A stretch of 64,000 bases of DNA from Paludibacterium yongneupense DSM 18731. Lineage in GTDB: Bacteria > Pseudomonadota > Gammaproteobacteria > Burkholderiales > Chromobacteriaceae. Below are positions 18,872 to 29,725 of this stretch, piece after piece. Where the stretch lies: positions 26,628 through 90,627 of the forward strand of contig NZ_AUGZ01000024.1 of assembly GCF_000422925.1 (NCBI RefSeq). The letters run 5' to 3'. The notes under the pieces were generated by a model. It was given only the letters and a program-made list of their open reading frames with translations. It searched no databases and was not told the origin of the DNA. The first letter of the stretch is position 1. Each line of letters opens with the position of its first letter. The position numbers and the translations under genes are program-made.

Positions 18872-20752
18872 TCAGACCGACAACTCCAGCATCAGTGCGT
18901 TGATACGCTTGACGAAGGTCGCCGGATCGTCGAGTTTGCCGCCCTCGGCCAGCAGAGCCTGATCGAACAGCACCTGGGCCAGCGCCGTGGCGCGGTTTTC
19001 GTCCTGCTCGTCGGCCAGGCGCTTGACCAGCAAGTGCCCGGGATTGATTTCCAGCGTTGGCTTGACCGCATCGACGCTCTGCCCGACCGATTTGAGCATG
19101 CGCTCAAGGTGCGTGCTCATATCGTTCTCGCCCACCACCAGGCAGGCCGGACTGTCGGTCAGACGGGCCGTGGCACGCACCTCGGCCACCTTGTCGCCGA
19201 GCGCATCGCGGATGCGCTTGACCAGGGGGCGCGATGCTTCTTCCGCCGCCTCCTGCGCCTTTTTATCGGCATCGTCCTCGAGACTGCCCAGATCGAGCGC
19301 GCCCTTGGCCACCGACACCAGCGCCTTGCCGTCAAACTCGGTCAGGCTCGCCGTCACCCACTCGTCGACACGGTCGGTCAGCAGCAGAACCTCGACCCCC
19401 TTCTTCTTGAAGATTTCCAGATGAGGACTATTGCGCGCGGCGGACAGGGTTTCCGCCGTGATGTAGTAAATCTTCTCCTGGCCTTCTTTCATGCGGCCGA
19501 CGTAGTCGGCCAGCGACACCGTTGCCGCATCGCTCTCCACGGTGCTCGACGCGAAGCGCAGCAAGGCGGCGATGCGATCCTTGTTGGCAAAATCCTCGCC
19601 CACGCCCTCTTTCAGCACCTGGCCGAAGGTATTCCAGAACGTGGTGTACTTCTCTGCGTCGTTGGCGGCCAGGTCTTCCAGCAAAGCCAGCACTTTCTTG
19701 ACGCAGCCGGCGCGGATCGCGTCGATATCGCGCGACTGCTGCAGAATCTCGCGCGACACATTGAGCGGCAGATCGCTGGAGTCGATGACGCCGCGCACGA
19801 AGCGCAGATAGTGCGGCATCAGCTTCTCGGTATCTTCCATGATGAAGACGCGGCGCACATACAGCTTCACGCCCTGCTTGCGTTCGCGCTCATACAGATC
19901 GAAGGGCGCGCGCGACGGCAGATACAGCAACTCGGTGTATTCCTGGCGGCCTTCGACCCGCGCGTGGGTCCAGGCCAGCGGGTCGCTGAAATCATGCGCA
20001 ACATGCTTGTAGAACTCGCGGTATTGCTCGTCGCTGATGTCGCTCTTCGCGCGCGTCCACAAGGCGGACGCCTGGTTGACCGCTTCGAAAGCGGGCTCTT
20101 CCCCGTCTTCCTTGGCGGCGGCCTTCATCTCGATCGGCACCGAGATATGATCCGAGTAGGTGTGCACGATCTGACGCAGGCGCCAATCGCCGAGGAATTC
20201 ATCCTCGCCCTCTTTCAGGTGCAGCACGATCTCGGTACCGCGGCCGGCCTTGTCGACGGCTTCCAGCGTGTACTCGCCCTCGCCCTGCGACTCCCAGCGC
20301 ACGGCCTCGGCCGCGCCTGCGCGGCGGGTGGTCAGCGTGATCTTGTCGGCCACGATAAACCCGGAATAGAAGCCGACGCCGAACTGGCCGATCAGGTTGG
20401 CGTCTTTTCTGGCGTCGCCGCTGAGCGAATCGAGAAAGGCGCGGGTGCCGGACTTGGCGATGGTACCGATATTCTCGATCACTTCTTCGCGGCTCATCCC
20501 GATGCCGTTGTCGGAGATGGTCAGGGTGCGCGCCTCGGCATCGGCGCTGATGCGGATGCGCAGTTCGGGGTCGTCACCGAGCAGATCGGGAGCGGCAATG
20601 GCTTCGAAGCGCAGCTTGTCGGCGGCATCGGAAGCATTGGAGACAAGTTCCCGCAGGAAAATTTCCTTGTTGGAATACAGAGAATGGATCATCAGGTGAA
20701 GCAGTTGCTTGACTTCGGTCTGAAAGCCCAGGGTTTCTTTCTGTGTACTCAT
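18872..20752 (-). CDS. htpG: molecular chaperone HtpG (Hsp90)
   Basis: 626-residue bacterial Hsp90. N-terminal GHKL ATPase domain: [16 protein letters not shown], the [19 protein letters not shown] box, and [16 protein letters not shown]. The middle domain has the conserved [19 protein letters not shown], and the dimerisation domain ends with [12 protein letters not shown]. Length matches E. coli HtpG (624). A sigma-32-like promoter lies 35-62 nt upstream of the ATG. Confidence 0.98.
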   Translation of the reverse strand: MSTQKETLGFQTEVKQLLHLMIHSLYSNKEIFLRELVSNASDAADKLRFEAIAAPDLLGDDPELRIRISADAEARTLTISDNGIGMSREEVIENIGTIAKSGTRAFLDSLSGDARKDANLIGQFGVGFYSGFIVADKITLTTRRAGAAEAVRWESQGEGEYTLEAVDKAGRGTEIVLHLKEGEDEFLGDWRLRQIVHTYSDHISVPIEMKAAAKEDGEEPAFEAVNQASALWTRAKSDISDEQYREFYKHVAHDFSDPLAWTHARVEGRQEYTELLYLPSRAPFDLYERERKQGVKLYVRRVFIMEDTEKLMPHYLRFVRGVIDSSDLPLNVSREILQQSRDIDAIRAGCVKKVLALLEDLAANDAEKYTTFWNTFGQVLKEGVGEDFANKDRIAALLRFASSTVESDAATVSLADYVGRMKEGQEKIYYITAETLSAARNSPHLEIFKKKGVEVLLLTDRVDEWVTASLTEFDGKALVSVAKGALDLGSLEDDADKKAQEAAEEASRPLVKRIRDALGDKVAEVRATARLTDSPACLVVGENDMSTHLERMLKSVGQSVDAVKPTLEINPGHLLVKRLADEQDENRATALAQVLFDQALLAEGGKLDDPATFVKRINALMLELSV

Positions 20753-20786
20753 GGTCAGGATTCGAGGTTGGTCAACGATAGGGCAC

Positions 20787-20814
20787 AGATAGGGGCATCG
20801 GCTGCGTTTTCAAT
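20787..20814 (-). promoter_or_regulatory. sigma-32-like promoter of htpG
   Basis: Minus strand -35 ATTGAA (20809-20814) and -10 CCCCTATCT (20787-20795), 13 nt apart. It overlaps the last codons of the upstream GNAT gene. Confidence 0.65.
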
Positions 20815-21280
20815 GCCGGGAACCCACACGATGCATAATGAGATAGGACTTGCCGGTCCAGCGATAGGCCGCCACGCGTTCGCGCAAAAAGGCGGGCGCC
20901 TCGCCCTCGGAGCAGATTTCGAAACCCGCCTGCCGGTAGAAAGCCTCGAGGTGGGCATAGGGCAGGCAGTAAATATCGCGCGAGACGCCGGCCACAGCCT
21001 GCAGCAGCAACTGTCGGCCCAGACCGCGACCGCGCCAGGCCGGACAAATGTACATCCCGCGCAGGACGGTGCAATCGTGATCGCAAGCCAGCCGCACGAC
21101 ACCGATCACGCGAGCCCCGGCCTCCAGCACCGTCATGACGTCGTCTGCTTCGACGCGACCGCCGTACCCCCATTCTTCGTACAGGCGGACGACCGAGGCA
21201 AAATCGTCCGGGCGCGCCGGACGACATGTAAAATCGGCGAGCACACTTGTCGCCACCGCGTCTTCCCTATCCAGGGTCAT
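20810..21280 (-). CDS. GNAT family N-acetyltransferase
   Basis: 156 residues with the GNAT fold: FTCRPARPDDFASVVRLYEE start, GARVIGVVRLACD strand, and MYICPAWRGRGLGRQLLLQA acetyl-CoA loop. HLEAFYRQAGFEICSEGEAP is the C-terminal bulge typical of the family. Substrate unknown. Lies 57 nt upstream of htpG on the same strand, with the htpG promoter overlapping its end. Confidence 0.87.
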   Translation of the reverse strand: MTLDREDAVATSVLADFTCRPARPDDFASVVRLYEEWGYGGRVEADDVMTVLEAGARVIGVVRLACDHDCTVLRGMYICPAWRGRGLGRQLLLQAVAGVSRDIYCLPYAHLEAFYRQAGFEICSEGEAPAFLRERVAAYRWTGKSYLIMHRVGSRH

Positions 21281-21341
21281 AAACTATCCGTCCAGTCTAT
21301 CCGACGGCTTTATCATGCCTGTTCCCCGGAAGGGAGACAAC

Positions 21342-22274
21342 TCAGGCCTCGCGCAGGCCTGGCGGCAGAGCGAAAGTCGTCGACTCCTCGACCCCCGATA
21401 ATTCTTCGACCCGCGCTTCGCCCAGTTCGCGCAGACGCGAGATCACCGCCTGCACCAGCACGTCGGGGGCCGAGGCCCCGGCCGTCACGCCGATGATCTG
21501 GCAGCCTTCGAACCAGGCGGGGTCGAGCTGCTCCGCGTTATCCACCATATAGGCGGCCACGCCGAGCAGCGACGCGACTTCGCGCAGGCGGTTGGAGTTG
21601 GAGCTGTTGGGCGAGCCGACCACCACCACGGCGTCGCTGCGTGCCGCCAATGCCTTGACCGCATCCTGCCGGTTCTGCGTGGCGTAACAGATATCGTCCT
21701 TGCGCGGACCGGAGATGGCAGGAAACCGCGCGCGCAAGGCGGCCACGATACCGCGGGTTTCGTCGACCGAGAGCGTGGTCTGCGACACGAAGGCCAGGGC
21801 CGACGGGTCTCGCACCTGCAACGCCGCCACGTCGGCGACATCCTCGACCAGATGCATGCCGCCACCGATCTGGCCCATGGTCCCTTCGACCTCGGGGTGG
21901 CCCGCATGGCCTATCATGATGATTTCCATGCCCAGCTCGTGCATGCGCTTGACTTCGACATGCACCTTGGTCACCAGCGGACACGTCGCATCGAAAACCA
22001 CGAGCCCGAGCGCCTGCGCCTGCGCACGCACCGACTGCGGCACGCCATGCGCCGAATAGATCAGCGTCGCGCCTGGCGGAACGTCGCCGAGCTCTTCGAC
22101 GAACACGGCCCCCTTGGCGCGCAGCGAATCGACCACGAAACGGTTGTGCACGACTTCGTGCCGGACATAGATCGGGGCGCCGTAGCGCTCCAGCGCGCGT
22201 TCGACGATCGCGATGGCGCGGTCGACCCCCGCGCAGAATCCGCGCGGATTGGCCAGCATGATGGTCTTCGTCAT
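21342..22274 (-). CDS. ispH: 4-hydroxy-3-methylbut-2-enyl diphosphate reductase (LytB)
   Basis: 310-residue Fe-S enzyme making IPP and DMAPP in the last step of the MEP isoprenoid pathway. The three cluster cysteines are in [24 protein letters not shown] and [20 protein letters not shown] carries the substrate histidine, and [11 protein letters not shown] is the diphosphate-binding region. AAGGAG sits before the ATG at 22274; a longer open frame upstream is read-through of lspA. Last gene of the ribF-ileS-lspA-ispH unit, a common proteobacterial order. Confidence 0.97.
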   Translation of the reverse strand: MTKTIMLANPRGFCAGVDRAIAIVERALERYGAPIYVRHEVVHNRFVVDSLRAKGAVFVEELGDVPPGATLIYSAHGVPQSVRAQAQALGLVVFDATCPLVTKVHVEVKRMHELGMEIIMIGHAGHPEVEGTMGQIGGGMHLVEDVADVAALQVRDPSALAFVSQTTLSVDETRGIVAALRARFPAISGPRKDDICYATQNRQDAVKALAARSDAVVVVGSPNSSNSNRLREVASLLGVAAYMVDNAEQLDPAWFEGCQIIGVTAGASAPDVLVQAVISRLRELGEARVEELSGVEESTTFALPPGLREA

Positions 22275-22294
22275 CCCTTGGACTCCTTGCTGTC

Positions 22295-22783
22295 TCAGCG
22301 CTTGTTGGTGAGACTGTCGAGTATCATCAGCGCCGCACCCAGGCAGATGAAGGAATCGGCCAGATTGAACGCAGGATAGAACCAGTCGTGGTAATAGAGC
22401 AGGATGAAATCGATCACGTGCCCGTACAGCAGGCGATCGACGACATTGCCGAGCGCGCCGCCGATGATGAAGGAGGCGGCACAGTTCATCAGCAGGCTGA
22501 AGCGCCCGCGCACGACATTCCAGCCCAGCCAGCCGCTGACGGCGAAGGCCAGCCCGGTGAACAGATGCTTTTGCCAACCGCCGGCGCCGCCGAGAAAATT
22601 GAAGGCCGCGCCGGGGTTGTATACCAGCGTGAAACTGAAAAAGCCCGGAATCACCGCCCGCATCTCACCGTACTGGTAGCCGGTGTTGAAGTGGATCTTG
22701 GATATCTGATCCACCACGATGATCAACGCGGCAACGGCGAACCAGCCGCTACGGCGCCACGGATTGGCCGATCGATACGACAC
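22295..22783 (-). CDS. lspA: lipoprotein signal peptidase (signal peptidase II)
   Basis: Aspartyl protease of the inner membrane that cleaves prolipoprotein signal peptides. Catalytic aspartates are in [10 protein letters not shown] and FNLADSFIC; four membrane segments are visible. The start is a judgement: a GTG at 22783 has a strong GGAGGG exactly 6 nt upstream and gives 162 residues, matching the usual 164. ATGs at 22798 and 22807 would add 5-8 residues but place the GGAGGG inside the gene. Sits directly after ileS. Confidence 0.95.
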   Translation of the reverse strand: MSYRSANPWRRSGWFAVAALIIVVDQISKIHFNTGYQYGEMRAVIPGFFSFTLVYNPGAAFNFLGGAGGWQKHLFTGLAFAVSGWLGWNVVRGRFSLLMNCAASFIIGGALGNVVDRLLYGHVIDFILLYYHDWFYPAFNLADSFICLGAALMILDSLTNKR

Positions 22784-22799
22784 GAAATGCCCTCCCATC

Positions 22800-25583
22800 T
22801 CATGCATGCAGACGTTCCTCGCCCACCGGGCCCAGATTGTCGGCACAACGACCGCAAATCGCCCCGTGACCGGCGTGCTGACCGACGTCGGAACGATAGT
22901 GCCAGCAGCGCTCGCACTTGGTGTGGGATGAGGCGGTCACCGTGATGCGGGTGGTCTCGCCCGCGCGGACCGTCGCCTGCGACACGATGAGCACGAAGCG
23001 CAAATCGTCGCCCAGGCTCGCGAGCAGGGGATAGAGCTCGGCATCGGCCTCGATCGCGACTTCGGCCTGCAGCGACGAGCCGAGTTGCTCGGCGCTGCGC
23101 AGGGCTTCGATATCCTTGTTGACCTCGGCGCGCAGTGCGCGGATCGCGCGCCACTTGGCGCCCAGCCGCTCTTCGTGCGCAGCATCGAAAGACGGGAACT
23201 CGTGCCAGGTGTGGAACAGCGTCGATTCTTCATCGCTGCGGGTGAGGACTTCCCACGCTTCCTCGGCGGTGAAGCACAACACCGGCGCCAGCAGCAGCAG
23301 CAGGCTGCGCGTGATGTGGTAGAGCGCGGTCTGGGCCGAACGGCGCGCGCGCGAATCGGCGCGCGTGGTATACAGACGATCCTTCAGCACGTCCAGGTAG
23401 AAGGCGCCGAGATCCTCGGAGCAATAAGCGACCACTTCCTGCATCGCGTGATGGAAGGCGTAGCGCGCATAGTCCTCGCCCGCCACCCTCTCCTGCAGCG
23501 CCTTCGCGTTCAGAATCGCGTATTGGTCGAGTTCGAGCAGATCCTTGTGCGGCACCGCGTGCTCGAGCGGGTCGAAATCCGACAGGTTGGCGAGCAGGAA
23601 GCGCAGGGTATTGCGCAAGCGGCGATAACTTTCCGTCACCCGTTTCAGAATTTCGTCGGAAATCGCCAGATCGCCGGAATAGTCGGTCGATGCGACCCAC
23701 AAGCGCAGGATGTCGGAACCCAGCGTATCGTTGATCTTCTGCGGCGACACCACATTGCCCTTGGACTTGGACATCTTGCGGCCGTTGCCGTCTACGACGA
23801 AACCGTGGGTCAGCAACTGCTTGTACGGCGCGCGGCCTATGGTCGCGCAGCCGGTCAGCAAGGACGACTGGAACCAGCCGCGGTGCTGGTCAGACCCTTC
23901 CAGGTACAGATCGGCGGGCCAGGCCAGCTCCTGCCGCTGCTTGAGCACGGCAAAATGGGTAGAGCCCGAATCGAACCACACATCCATGGTATCGGTCAGC
24001 TTGCGGTAATCCTCGGCCTCGTCGCCGAGCAGTTCGCGCGCATCGAGGCTGAACCAGGCTTCGATGCCGCGCTGCTCGATGCGCAACGCCACCTCTTCGA
24101 GCAATTGCGCCGAGCGCGGGTGCAATTCGCCGCTGACCTTGTGGGCGAACAAGGTCATCGGAACGCCCCAGCTGCGCTGCCGCGAGACGCACCAGTCCGG
24201 CCGGTTGCCTATCATCGCCTCGAGCCGGGCGCGCCCCCAGGCCGGGAAGAACTCGGTGGAATCGACCGCCTGGCTGGCATGGCTGCGCAAGGTGGTGCCG
24301 GCATGGCCGGCGCGATCCATGGCGATGAACCATTGCGCGGTGGCGCGGAAGATGATCGGCGTCTTGTGGCGCCAGCAGTGCGGGTAACTGTGGTCGATGC
24401 GTGCCTGGGCCAGCAGCGCGCCACCGGCCTCCAGGGTCGCGATCACCCTGGGGTTGGCCTCCCATACGCTCAAGCCGGCGAACAACGGCGTGCCGGGCTT
24501 GAAGCGGCCCGCGTCATCGACCGGATTGTCGACCGGCAATTGATAGCCGAGACCGGCATGGTAGTCCTCGAGACCGTGCGCCGGCGCGGTGTGCACGAGA
24601 CCGGTACCGGCATCGGTGGTGACGTGCTCGCCGAGGATGAAGGGGACGACACGATCGAGAAAAGGATGCTGCAGCTCGAGGCGCTCGAGCGCGCGCCCTT
24701 CGCATTCGCCCAGCACGCGGAAATCCTCGACCCCGTAGCGCTTGAGCGCAGCCGGGGCCAGTTCGCGGGCGAGCAGCAACACGCCGCGTTCGCATTCGAT
24801 CAGCTGATAGCTGAGCCCCGGATGCAGCGCGACGGCCTGGTTGGCCGGCAGGGTCCACGGCGTGGTGGTCCAGATCACCGCGCGCACGCCTTCCACCGGG
24901 GCAGCCAGGCCGAAGGCCTCAGCGAGCCGGGCGGCATCGAGCACGGCAAAGCCGACATCGATCGCCGGCGAGTTGCGGTCTTCGTATTCGACTTCGGCCT
25001 CGGCCAGGGCCGAGCCGCATTCGATGCACCAGTGCACCGGCTTCTCGCCCTTGAACAGGAAACCGTTCTCATGGATCTTGCCAAGCGTGCGCACGATGTC
25101 GGCTTCGGTCTTGAAGTCCATCGTCAGGTACGGATGCACCCAGTCGCCCAGCACGCCCAGACGCACGAAGTCCTTCTTCTGGCGCGCGATCTGCTCCTTC
25201 GCGTACTCGCGGCACAATTCGCGGAACTTGGCCGGCGGAATCTCCTTGCCGTGCAACTTTTCGACCATCAACTCGATCGGCAGACCGTGGCAATCCCAGC
25301 CCGGCACATAGGGGGCGTCGAAGCCGGCCAGCGTGCGCGAACGGATAATGACGTCCTTCAGGATCTTGTTGAGAGCATGACCGATATGAATATCGCCGTT
25401 GGCATAGGGCGGGCCGTCGTGCAGGATGAATTTGGGACGGCCAGCGGCCAGCGCCCGCAACTTCTCGTAGCGCTTCTGCTCTTGCCAGCGCTTGACCCAC
25501 ACGGGCTCGCGCTTCGCGAGATCGCCGCGCATGGCAAAAGGGGTGTCCAACAGATTTACGGTTTTTCGATAATCGATGCTCAT
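22800..25583 (-). CDS. ileS: isoleucyl-tRNA synthetase
   Basis: 927-residue class I aminoacyl-tRNA synthetase charging tRNA-Ile, with an editing domain against valine. HIGH motif in [16 protein letters not shown] (about residues 58-73), KMSKSKGNV in the catalytic domain, and [16 protein letters not shown] nearby. The C-terminal zinc knuckle is [21 protein letters not shown]. Length is near E. coli IleS (938). Its ATG overlaps the ribF stop by 4 bp. Confidence 0.98.
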   Translation of the reverse strand: MSIDYRKTVNLLDTPFAMRGDLAKREPVWVKRWQEQKRYEKLRALAAGRPKFILHDGPPYANGDIHIGHALNKILKDVIIRSRTLAGFDAPYVPGWDCHGLPIELMVEKLHGKEIPPAKFRELCREYAKEQIARQKKDFVRLGVLGDWVHPYLTMDFKTEADIVRTLGKIHENGFLFKGEKPVHWCIECGSALAEAEVEYEDRNSPAIDVGFAVLDAARLAEAFGLAAPVEGVRAVIWTTTPWTLPANQAVALHPGLSYQLIECERGVLLLARELAPAALKRYGVEDFRVLGECEGRALERLELQHPFLDRVVPFILGEHVTTDAGTGLVHTAPAHGLEDYHAGLGYQLPVDNPVDDAGRFKPGTPLFAGLSVWEANPRVIATLEAGGALLAQARIDHSYPHCWRHKTPIIFRATAQWFIAMDRAGHAGTTLRSHASQAVDSTEFFPAWGRARLEAMIGNRPDWCVSRQRSWGVPMTLFAHKVSGELHPRSAQLLEEVALRIEQRGIEAWFSLDARELLGDEAEDYRKLTDTMDVWFDSGSTHFAVLKQRQELAWPADLYLEGSDQHRGWFQSSLLTGCATIGRAPYKQLLTHGFVVDGNGRKMSKSKGNVVSPQKINDTLGSDILRLWVASTDYSGDLAISDEILKRVTESYRRLRNTLRFLLANLSDFDPLEHAVPHKDLLELDQYAILNAKALQERVAGEDYARYAFHHAMQEVVAYCSEDLGAFYLDVLKDRLYTTRADSRARRSAQTALYHITRSLLLLLAPVLCFTAEEAWEVLTRSDEESTLFHTWHEFPSFDAAHEERLGAKWRAIRALRAEVNKDIEALRSAEQLGSSLQAEVAIEADAELYPLLASLGDDLRFVLIVSQATVRAGETTRITVTASSHTKCERCWHYRSDVGQHAGHGAICGRCADNLGPVGEERLHA

Positions 25584-26515
25584 GCCTGCTCTCGATGCAA
25601 ACGGGTCAAATAGGTTCTGGCGTCGGTCGCGTCGCGTTCTATCTGCGCGACCAGCGCGGCTAAATCATCATAACGCGCTTCGTCGCGTAATTTCTTCAGG
25701 AAATGGACACTGATGCGACTGGCGTACAAGTCGCCGCTGAAATCGAAGAAATGCACTTCCAGCTTGAAGTCGCGGCCCTCGCTCACGGTCGGATTGCGGC
25801 CTAGGCTGGCCACGCCCTGTAAACGGCCGAACGGCGTATCCGCCTCCACCGCAAACACGCCCTGCAGCGCGGGCAGCCGATGCGGGAGATGAACATTGGC
25901 AGTGGGAAAGCCGATGGTGCGTCCCAGCTTGCGGCCATGCACCACGCGACCCGATATCTGGTAGTCGCGCCCCAGCAGCTGCCGCACCGCGTCCAGGTCG
26001 CCATCGGCCAGCCGGTGGCGCACGCGGGTGCTCGACGCGCGCTCGCCGTGCACCAACACCGATGGCATGGCGACCGTTTCGAGCCCAGGCGTCGCCGACA
26101 ACAAGGAAAAGTCGCCGCAGCGGTCGGCTCCGAACTGAAAATCGTCGCCGATCAGCAGATAGCGGGCGTTGAGTTCGACCTGCAGCACCTCGTCGACGAA
26201 GCGCCGGGCCGACATGCGCGAAAAGCCGTGGTTAAAGCGATAGACGAACAACTCGTCGACCCAGCCCGACTGGGCGAGAAACTGGATTTTGTCGCGCAAC
26301 GTCGATAGCCTGGCCGGCGGCGTGCCGTGCGCGAAAAACTCGCGCGGATGCGGCTCGAAGGTCAACACTGCCGTCGACATTCCGCGCTCGGAGGCATCGC
26401 TGCGCAAGCGGGCCAGCATCTGCTGATGCCCGAGGTGCACGCCATCAAAATTGCCGATCGTCAACGCGCAAGGGGGCAGCCCGAAACGGCGCGGATCTCC
26501 GAAAAATACCTGCAT
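25580..26515 (-). CDS. ribF: bifunctional riboflavin kinase / FAD synthetase
   Basis: 311 residues making FMN and FAD from riboflavin. The N-terminal FMN adenylyltransferase domain has [16 protein letters not shown]. The C-terminal flavokinase domain has [14 protein letters not shown] and the conserved VEVHFFDF-type segment ([13 protein letters not shown]). The ATG at 26515 gives the family start MQVFFG; the frame open to 26623 adds an unrelated leader. First gene of the ribF-ileS-lspA-ispH unit. Confidence 0.97.
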   Translation of the reverse strand: MQVFFGDPRRFGLPPCALTIGNFDGVHLGHQQMLARLRSDASERGMSTAVLTFEPHPREFFAHGTPPARLSTLRDKIQFLAQSGWVDELFVYRFNHGFSRMSARRFVDEVLQVELNARYLLIGDDFQFGADRCGDFSLLSATPGLETVAMPSVLVHGERASSTRVRHRLADGDLDAVRQLLGRDYQISGRVVHGRKLGRTIGFPTANVHLPHRLPALQGVFAVEADTPFGRLQGVASLGRNPTVSEGRDFKLEVHFFDFSGDLYASRISVHFLKKLRDEARYDDLAALVAQIERDATDARTYLTRLHREQA

Positions 26516-26625
26516 TGTCCGAGAAGCCGTGGTGAAAACTTCCGATTGTAGCCGTGCCCTTGCCAGCGAGTCCAGCCATCGGCAGGAATCACCGCCATAA
26601 ACGGCGAAATCGGGCTCGTACAAAT

Positions 26626-26652
26626 AAAAAGCCCGCCGAAGCGGGCTTTTTT
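26626..26652 (-). terminator. terminator after the OmpA-family gene
   Basis: GCCCGC-CGAA-GCGGGC stem (26631-26646) flanked by A5 and T6, so it can act in either direction. It ends the minus-strand ompA-like gene just upstream of the ribF promoter area. Confidence 0.85.
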
Positions 26653-26666
26653 CGAAGCAGGCAGAA

Positions 26667-27329
26667 TTACTTGGCCGGCTGTTCGACGACCTTGAAGGTG
26701 TCGATGTTCAGCTCTACACGACGATCCGGCTCCAGGCAGGCCTTCAGAGCGGTGTTGGCTGCATGGCGCTTGTACTTGAACTTGGCCTTGCATTCGTCGG
26801 TGAACTTGGCATCGGCGTTGCCCTTGCCCATGGTCACGATCTTGTCGTTGGAGATGCCAGCAGCGGTGAAGTAATCACGCACGGCGTCGGCACGCTTCTG
26901 CGACAGGCTCAGGTTGTACTTCTCGGTGCCCAGGTAGTCGGTGTAGCCATCGATTTCAACGCTCTTCAGGTTGGCATCGTTTTTCAGGCGGGCAACCAGC
27001 GGATCCAGTTCGTTCGTGGCATCGGCACGCAGGGTAGCCTTGTCGAAGTTGAACAAGACCTTGGCCGACAGGGTGACTTTTTCTTTCACTTCAACCATCG
27101 GAGCAGGCTTCGGAGCTTCGGTTACGACCGGAGCGGCGGCAGCCTTGTCGCCACATTCAACCAGACCGTTGGCGGCCTTGTCGAAAGAGGAGGTCTTCCA
27201 GCATTCGTTGTAGTTGTCGCGCACGACGCTGTCGTTGGCATCCACTGCGTAGCCCGATTTAGCGGCAAAAGAAGTGGCAGAAACCAGCATAGCAGCTACA
27301 AGAGCGCTCAGTTTCAGCTGTTTGGTCAT
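26667..27329 (-). CDS. OmpA-family outer-membrane protein (RmpM-like)
   Basis: 220 residues. Signal peptide MTKQLKLSALVAAMLVSATSFA, then a short spacer with two cysteines and an Ala/Pro/Val linker (APVVTEAPKPAPMVEV) instead of a beta-barrel. The C-terminal OmpA peptidoglycan-binding domain follows: VLFNFDKATLRADA, VEIDGYTDYLGTEKYNLSLS, KRADAVRDYF. This arrangement resembles Neisseria RmpM (class 4 protein), which anchors porins to peptidoglycan. Two further cysteines in CKAKFKY and KACLEPD may form the conserved disulfide. GAGGGAA ribosome-binding site before the ATG. Confidence 0.92.
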   Translation of the reverse strand: MTKQLKLSALVAAMLVSATSFAAKSGYAVDANDSVVRDNYNECWKTSSFDKAANGLVECGDKAAAAPVVTEAPKPAPMVEVKEKVTLSAKVLFNFDKATLRADATNELDPLVARLKNDANLKSVEIDGYTDYLGTEKYNLSLSQKRADAVRDYFTAAGISNDKIVTMGKGNADAKFTDECKAKFKYKRHAANTALKACLEPDRRVELNIDTFKVVEQPAK

Positions 27330-27464
27330 GTTATTCCCTCATTATTTTCGAACGAATCAAAGCGTTCGTCAGCAAAGACGCACCAGATCAAGCTTACTGC
27401 AAACAACAGGGTTATGGCGGAACTGTGTTTATGCAGTTACTCGGCACTATAGAAATGCCCCCAT

Positions 27465-27482
27465 ACCCCTGTCAACAGGGGT
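27465..27482 (-). terminator. hairpin downstream of the sulfate-reduction operon
   Basis: ACCCCTGT / ACAGGGGT stem with a two-base loop, extended by flanking CCCCA and TGGGG. On the minus strand it is followed by a weak T-rich tract (ATTTCTAT). Possible terminator of the cysH operon. Confidence 0.45.
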
Positions 27483-27567
27483 GGGGACGCCGCAACACCC
27501 TATCCCATATGGAAAATCCATCTCCCGGGCATTGCCGATATGATATGTGTAACGATAATACAACATC

Positions 27568-28080
27568 TCACGTCGCAGGGCGACTCCGCTTGAACAAGGG
27601 CTGCGGATCGCGGTAATTGCCTTGATAGTGTTCACTAAAGCAGTCAAGCCCGGCAAGGCTTTGCGCGACATCTTGGCCCGCCTTGATTACAAAAGCATTA
27701 AAGCCGACTTGCCACAGCAATTGCAGCTGGTCACGCCCGACATCGCCTATCGCACGCAACTCGCCGTCAAAATTGTATCTTTCACGCAACAAACGTCCGA
27801 TGCTATACCCGCGGCCATCGGTGAATACCGGGAAATCCACCGCCAGCAGCGGCAGCCCGGCCACAAGGGCGCCCGCCGGGCCAAGATCGGCGTCCGGCGC
27901 CAGCCACACGCCGCAACGACCGGGACGATCGCTCCAGAAAGCGGGGTCGGCGAGCCAGGCATCCAGCGGAACAATCACATCGTCGTCGTCCGCGCAGGGC
28001 GGCAGCTCGCCGAGCTCGCCGCGCCGCAGCACAATCCAGCGATCATCGACGAGCTGGCCGTCCTTAATGATGCGGGGCAT
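27568..28080 (-). CDS. DUF934 family protein of the sulfite-reductase operon
   Basis: 170-residue protein of the DUF934 family, regularly encoded after the ferredoxin-type sulfite reductase in beta/gammaproteobacteria. Marks: PRIIKDGQLVDDRW start, LAPDADLGP, LPLLAVDFPVFTDGRGYS, and a C-terminus with FVIKAGQD. The exact biochemical role is not established; position suggests support of sulfite reductase. The ATG at 28080 lies inside the end of the sulfite-reductase gene (17 nt overlap), so translation is probably coupled. Confidence 0.9.
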   Translation of the reverse strand: MPRIIKDGQLVDDRWIVLRRGELGELPPCADDDDVIVPLDAWLADPAFWSDRPGRCGVWLAPDADLGPAGALVAGLPLLAVDFPVFTDGRGYSIGRLLRERYNFDGELRAIGDVGRDQLQLLWQVGFNAFVIKAGQDVAQSLAGLDCFSEHYQGNYRDPQPLFKRSRPAT

Positions 28081-29725
28081 AGATTTTCTCCTTGAACGGA
28101 TCGATGCCGACACGGCGGACCACGTCGATGAACGCTTCGTCGGCATGGCGCAATTCGACATAGGTCGCCAGCACGCTGGCGACGACCTCCGGCACCCGCT
28201 CGCGCGCGACCGAGGGGCCGATGACGCGACCGAGCGCGGCATGGTTGCCCTGGCTGCCCCCGAGCGTAACCTGGTACCACTCTTCGCCATTCTTGTCGAC
28301 GCCGAGAATGCCGATATTGCCGATATGATGATGACCGCAGGCATTCATGCAGCCCGACATGTTCAACGATATTTCACCGAGATCGTGCAAATAATCCAGG
28401 TCGTCGAGCCGACGCTGGATCGCCTCCGCCACCGGGATAGACTTGGCATTGGCCAGCGAGCAAAAGTCGCCGCCCGGACAGCAGATCACGTCGGTCACCA
28501 GCCCGATATTCGGCGTGGCGAAACCCTGCTCGCGCGCCAGCTGCCAGACGGCGAACAGATCGCCGGCGCCGATGTCGGCCAGCAGCAGGTTTTGTTCATG
28601 CGAAACGCGCAGTTGCCCGTGCGCAAAGCGATCGGCCCAGTCGGCGGCGGCCTCCATCTGCTCGCTCGTGATGTCGCCGGGAGGCGTGCCGGTTTTCTTC
28701 AGGGACAGGGTGACGGTGTAGTAGCCGGCCTGCCGCTGCGCGTGCACATTGCGCTCGAACCAGCGCGCGAACGCGCGCTCGGCGCCCAATGTGCGTTCCA
28801 GTTCCTCCTGCGCCGAGGCATCAGGCTTTGCATACGCCGGTGCGCTGAAATAGCCCGCAAACCGTTCGGCATCGCCGGCTTCCAGCGTGGCCGGTCCGTC
28901 TTTCAGATGCGACCACTCCTCTTCTACCTTGGCGGCAAAGCCGGGGACGGTCAGAGCCTTGACCAGGATCTTGATGCGCGCCTTGTATTTATTGTCTCGG
29001 CGGCCGTAACGGTTATAAACGCGCAGGATCGCGTCGAGATAGGTCAGCAAGTGCCGTGCCGGCAGAAAATCGCGCACGACCTCGCCGATCATCGGCGTGC
29101 GTCCGAGCCCGCCGCCGACCAGCACGGTAAAACCGATCTCGCCTTCGTCGTTGCGGCGCGCCCACAGGCCGACATCGTGAACCTGGGTCGCCGCGCGATC
29201 GGCCACGCTGCCGCTGACCGCAATCTTGAATTTGCGCGGCAGGAAGGTGAATTCGGGATGGAAAGTACTCCATTGCCGTATCAGTTCGCACCATGGGCGC
29301 GGATCGAGGATCTCGTCCGCGGCCACGCCGGCGTAAGGATCGGTGGTGGTATTGCGGATGCAATTGCCCGACGTCTGTATCGCATGCATCTCGACCTCGG
29401 CCAGCTCGGCCAGGATCTCCGGCACCTGCGCCAGCTCGGGCCAGTTCAATTGCATGTTCTGGCGCGTGGTGAAATGGCCATAGCCGCGATCATAGCGGCG
29501 CGCCACATCGGCCAGCGTGCGCAGCTGGGCACTCGACAGCAGTCCATAGGGTATGGCGATGCGCAGCATAGGCGCATGGCGCTGCACATAGAGACCGTTC
29601 ATCAGGCGCAGCGGGCGGAATTCGTCTTCCGTCAGTTCTCCCGCCAGAAAACGTCGCGTCTGATCGCGAAACTGCTCTACCCGCTCGCGCACGAGGCGGG
29701 CGTCGACTTCATCGTACCGGTACAT
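28064..29725 (-). CDS. cysI: assimilatory sulfite reductase, siroheme/4Fe-4S hemoprotein
   Basis: 553 residues; six-electron reduction of sulfite to sulfide. Siroheme/4Fe-4S binding cysteines are in ICCPGGDFCSLAN and NMSGCMNACGHHH. NirA/CysI-type halves are seen (TTRQNMQLNW; LSLKKTGTPPGD). No flavoprotein cysJ is next to it, so the electron donor is probably not a CysJ partner, but I cannot tell which. The ATG at 29725 begins MYRYDEVDARLV; codons farther upstream fall inside cysH. Overlaps both neighbours by 17 nt. Confidence 0.93.
   Translation of the reverse strand: MYRYDEVDARLVRERVEQFRDQTRRFLAGELTEDEFRPLRLMNGLYVQRHAPMLRIAIPYGLLSSAQLRTLADVARRYDRGYGHFTTRQNMQLNWPELAQVPEILAELAEVEMHAIQTSGNCIRNTTTDPYAGVAADEILDPRPWCELIRQWSTFHPEFTFLPRKFKIAVSGSVADRAATQVHDVGLWARRNDEGEIGFTVLVGGGLGRTPMIGEVVRDFLPARHLLTYLDAILRVYNRYGRRDNKYKARIKILVKALTVPGFAAKVEEEWSHLKDGPATLEAGDAERFAGYFSAPAYAKPDASAQEELERTLGAERAFARWFERNVHAQRQAGYYTVTLSLKKTGTPPGDITSEQMEAAADWADRFAHGQLRVSHEQNLLLADIGAGDLFAVWQLAREQGFATPNIGLVTDVICCPGGDFCSLANAKSIPVAEAIQRRLDDLDYLHDLGEISLNMSGCMNACGHHHIGNIGILGVDKNGEEWYQVTLGGSQGNHAALGRVIGPSVARERVPEVVASVLATYVELRHADEAFIDVVRRVGIDPFKEKIYAPHH

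Noticed and set aside
18833..21496. 887-codon plus-strand frame opposite htpG
   Set aside because: Antisense shadow of htpG and the GNAT gene.
23085..25613. 842-codon plus-strand frame opposite ileS
   Set aside because: Antisense shadow of ileS.
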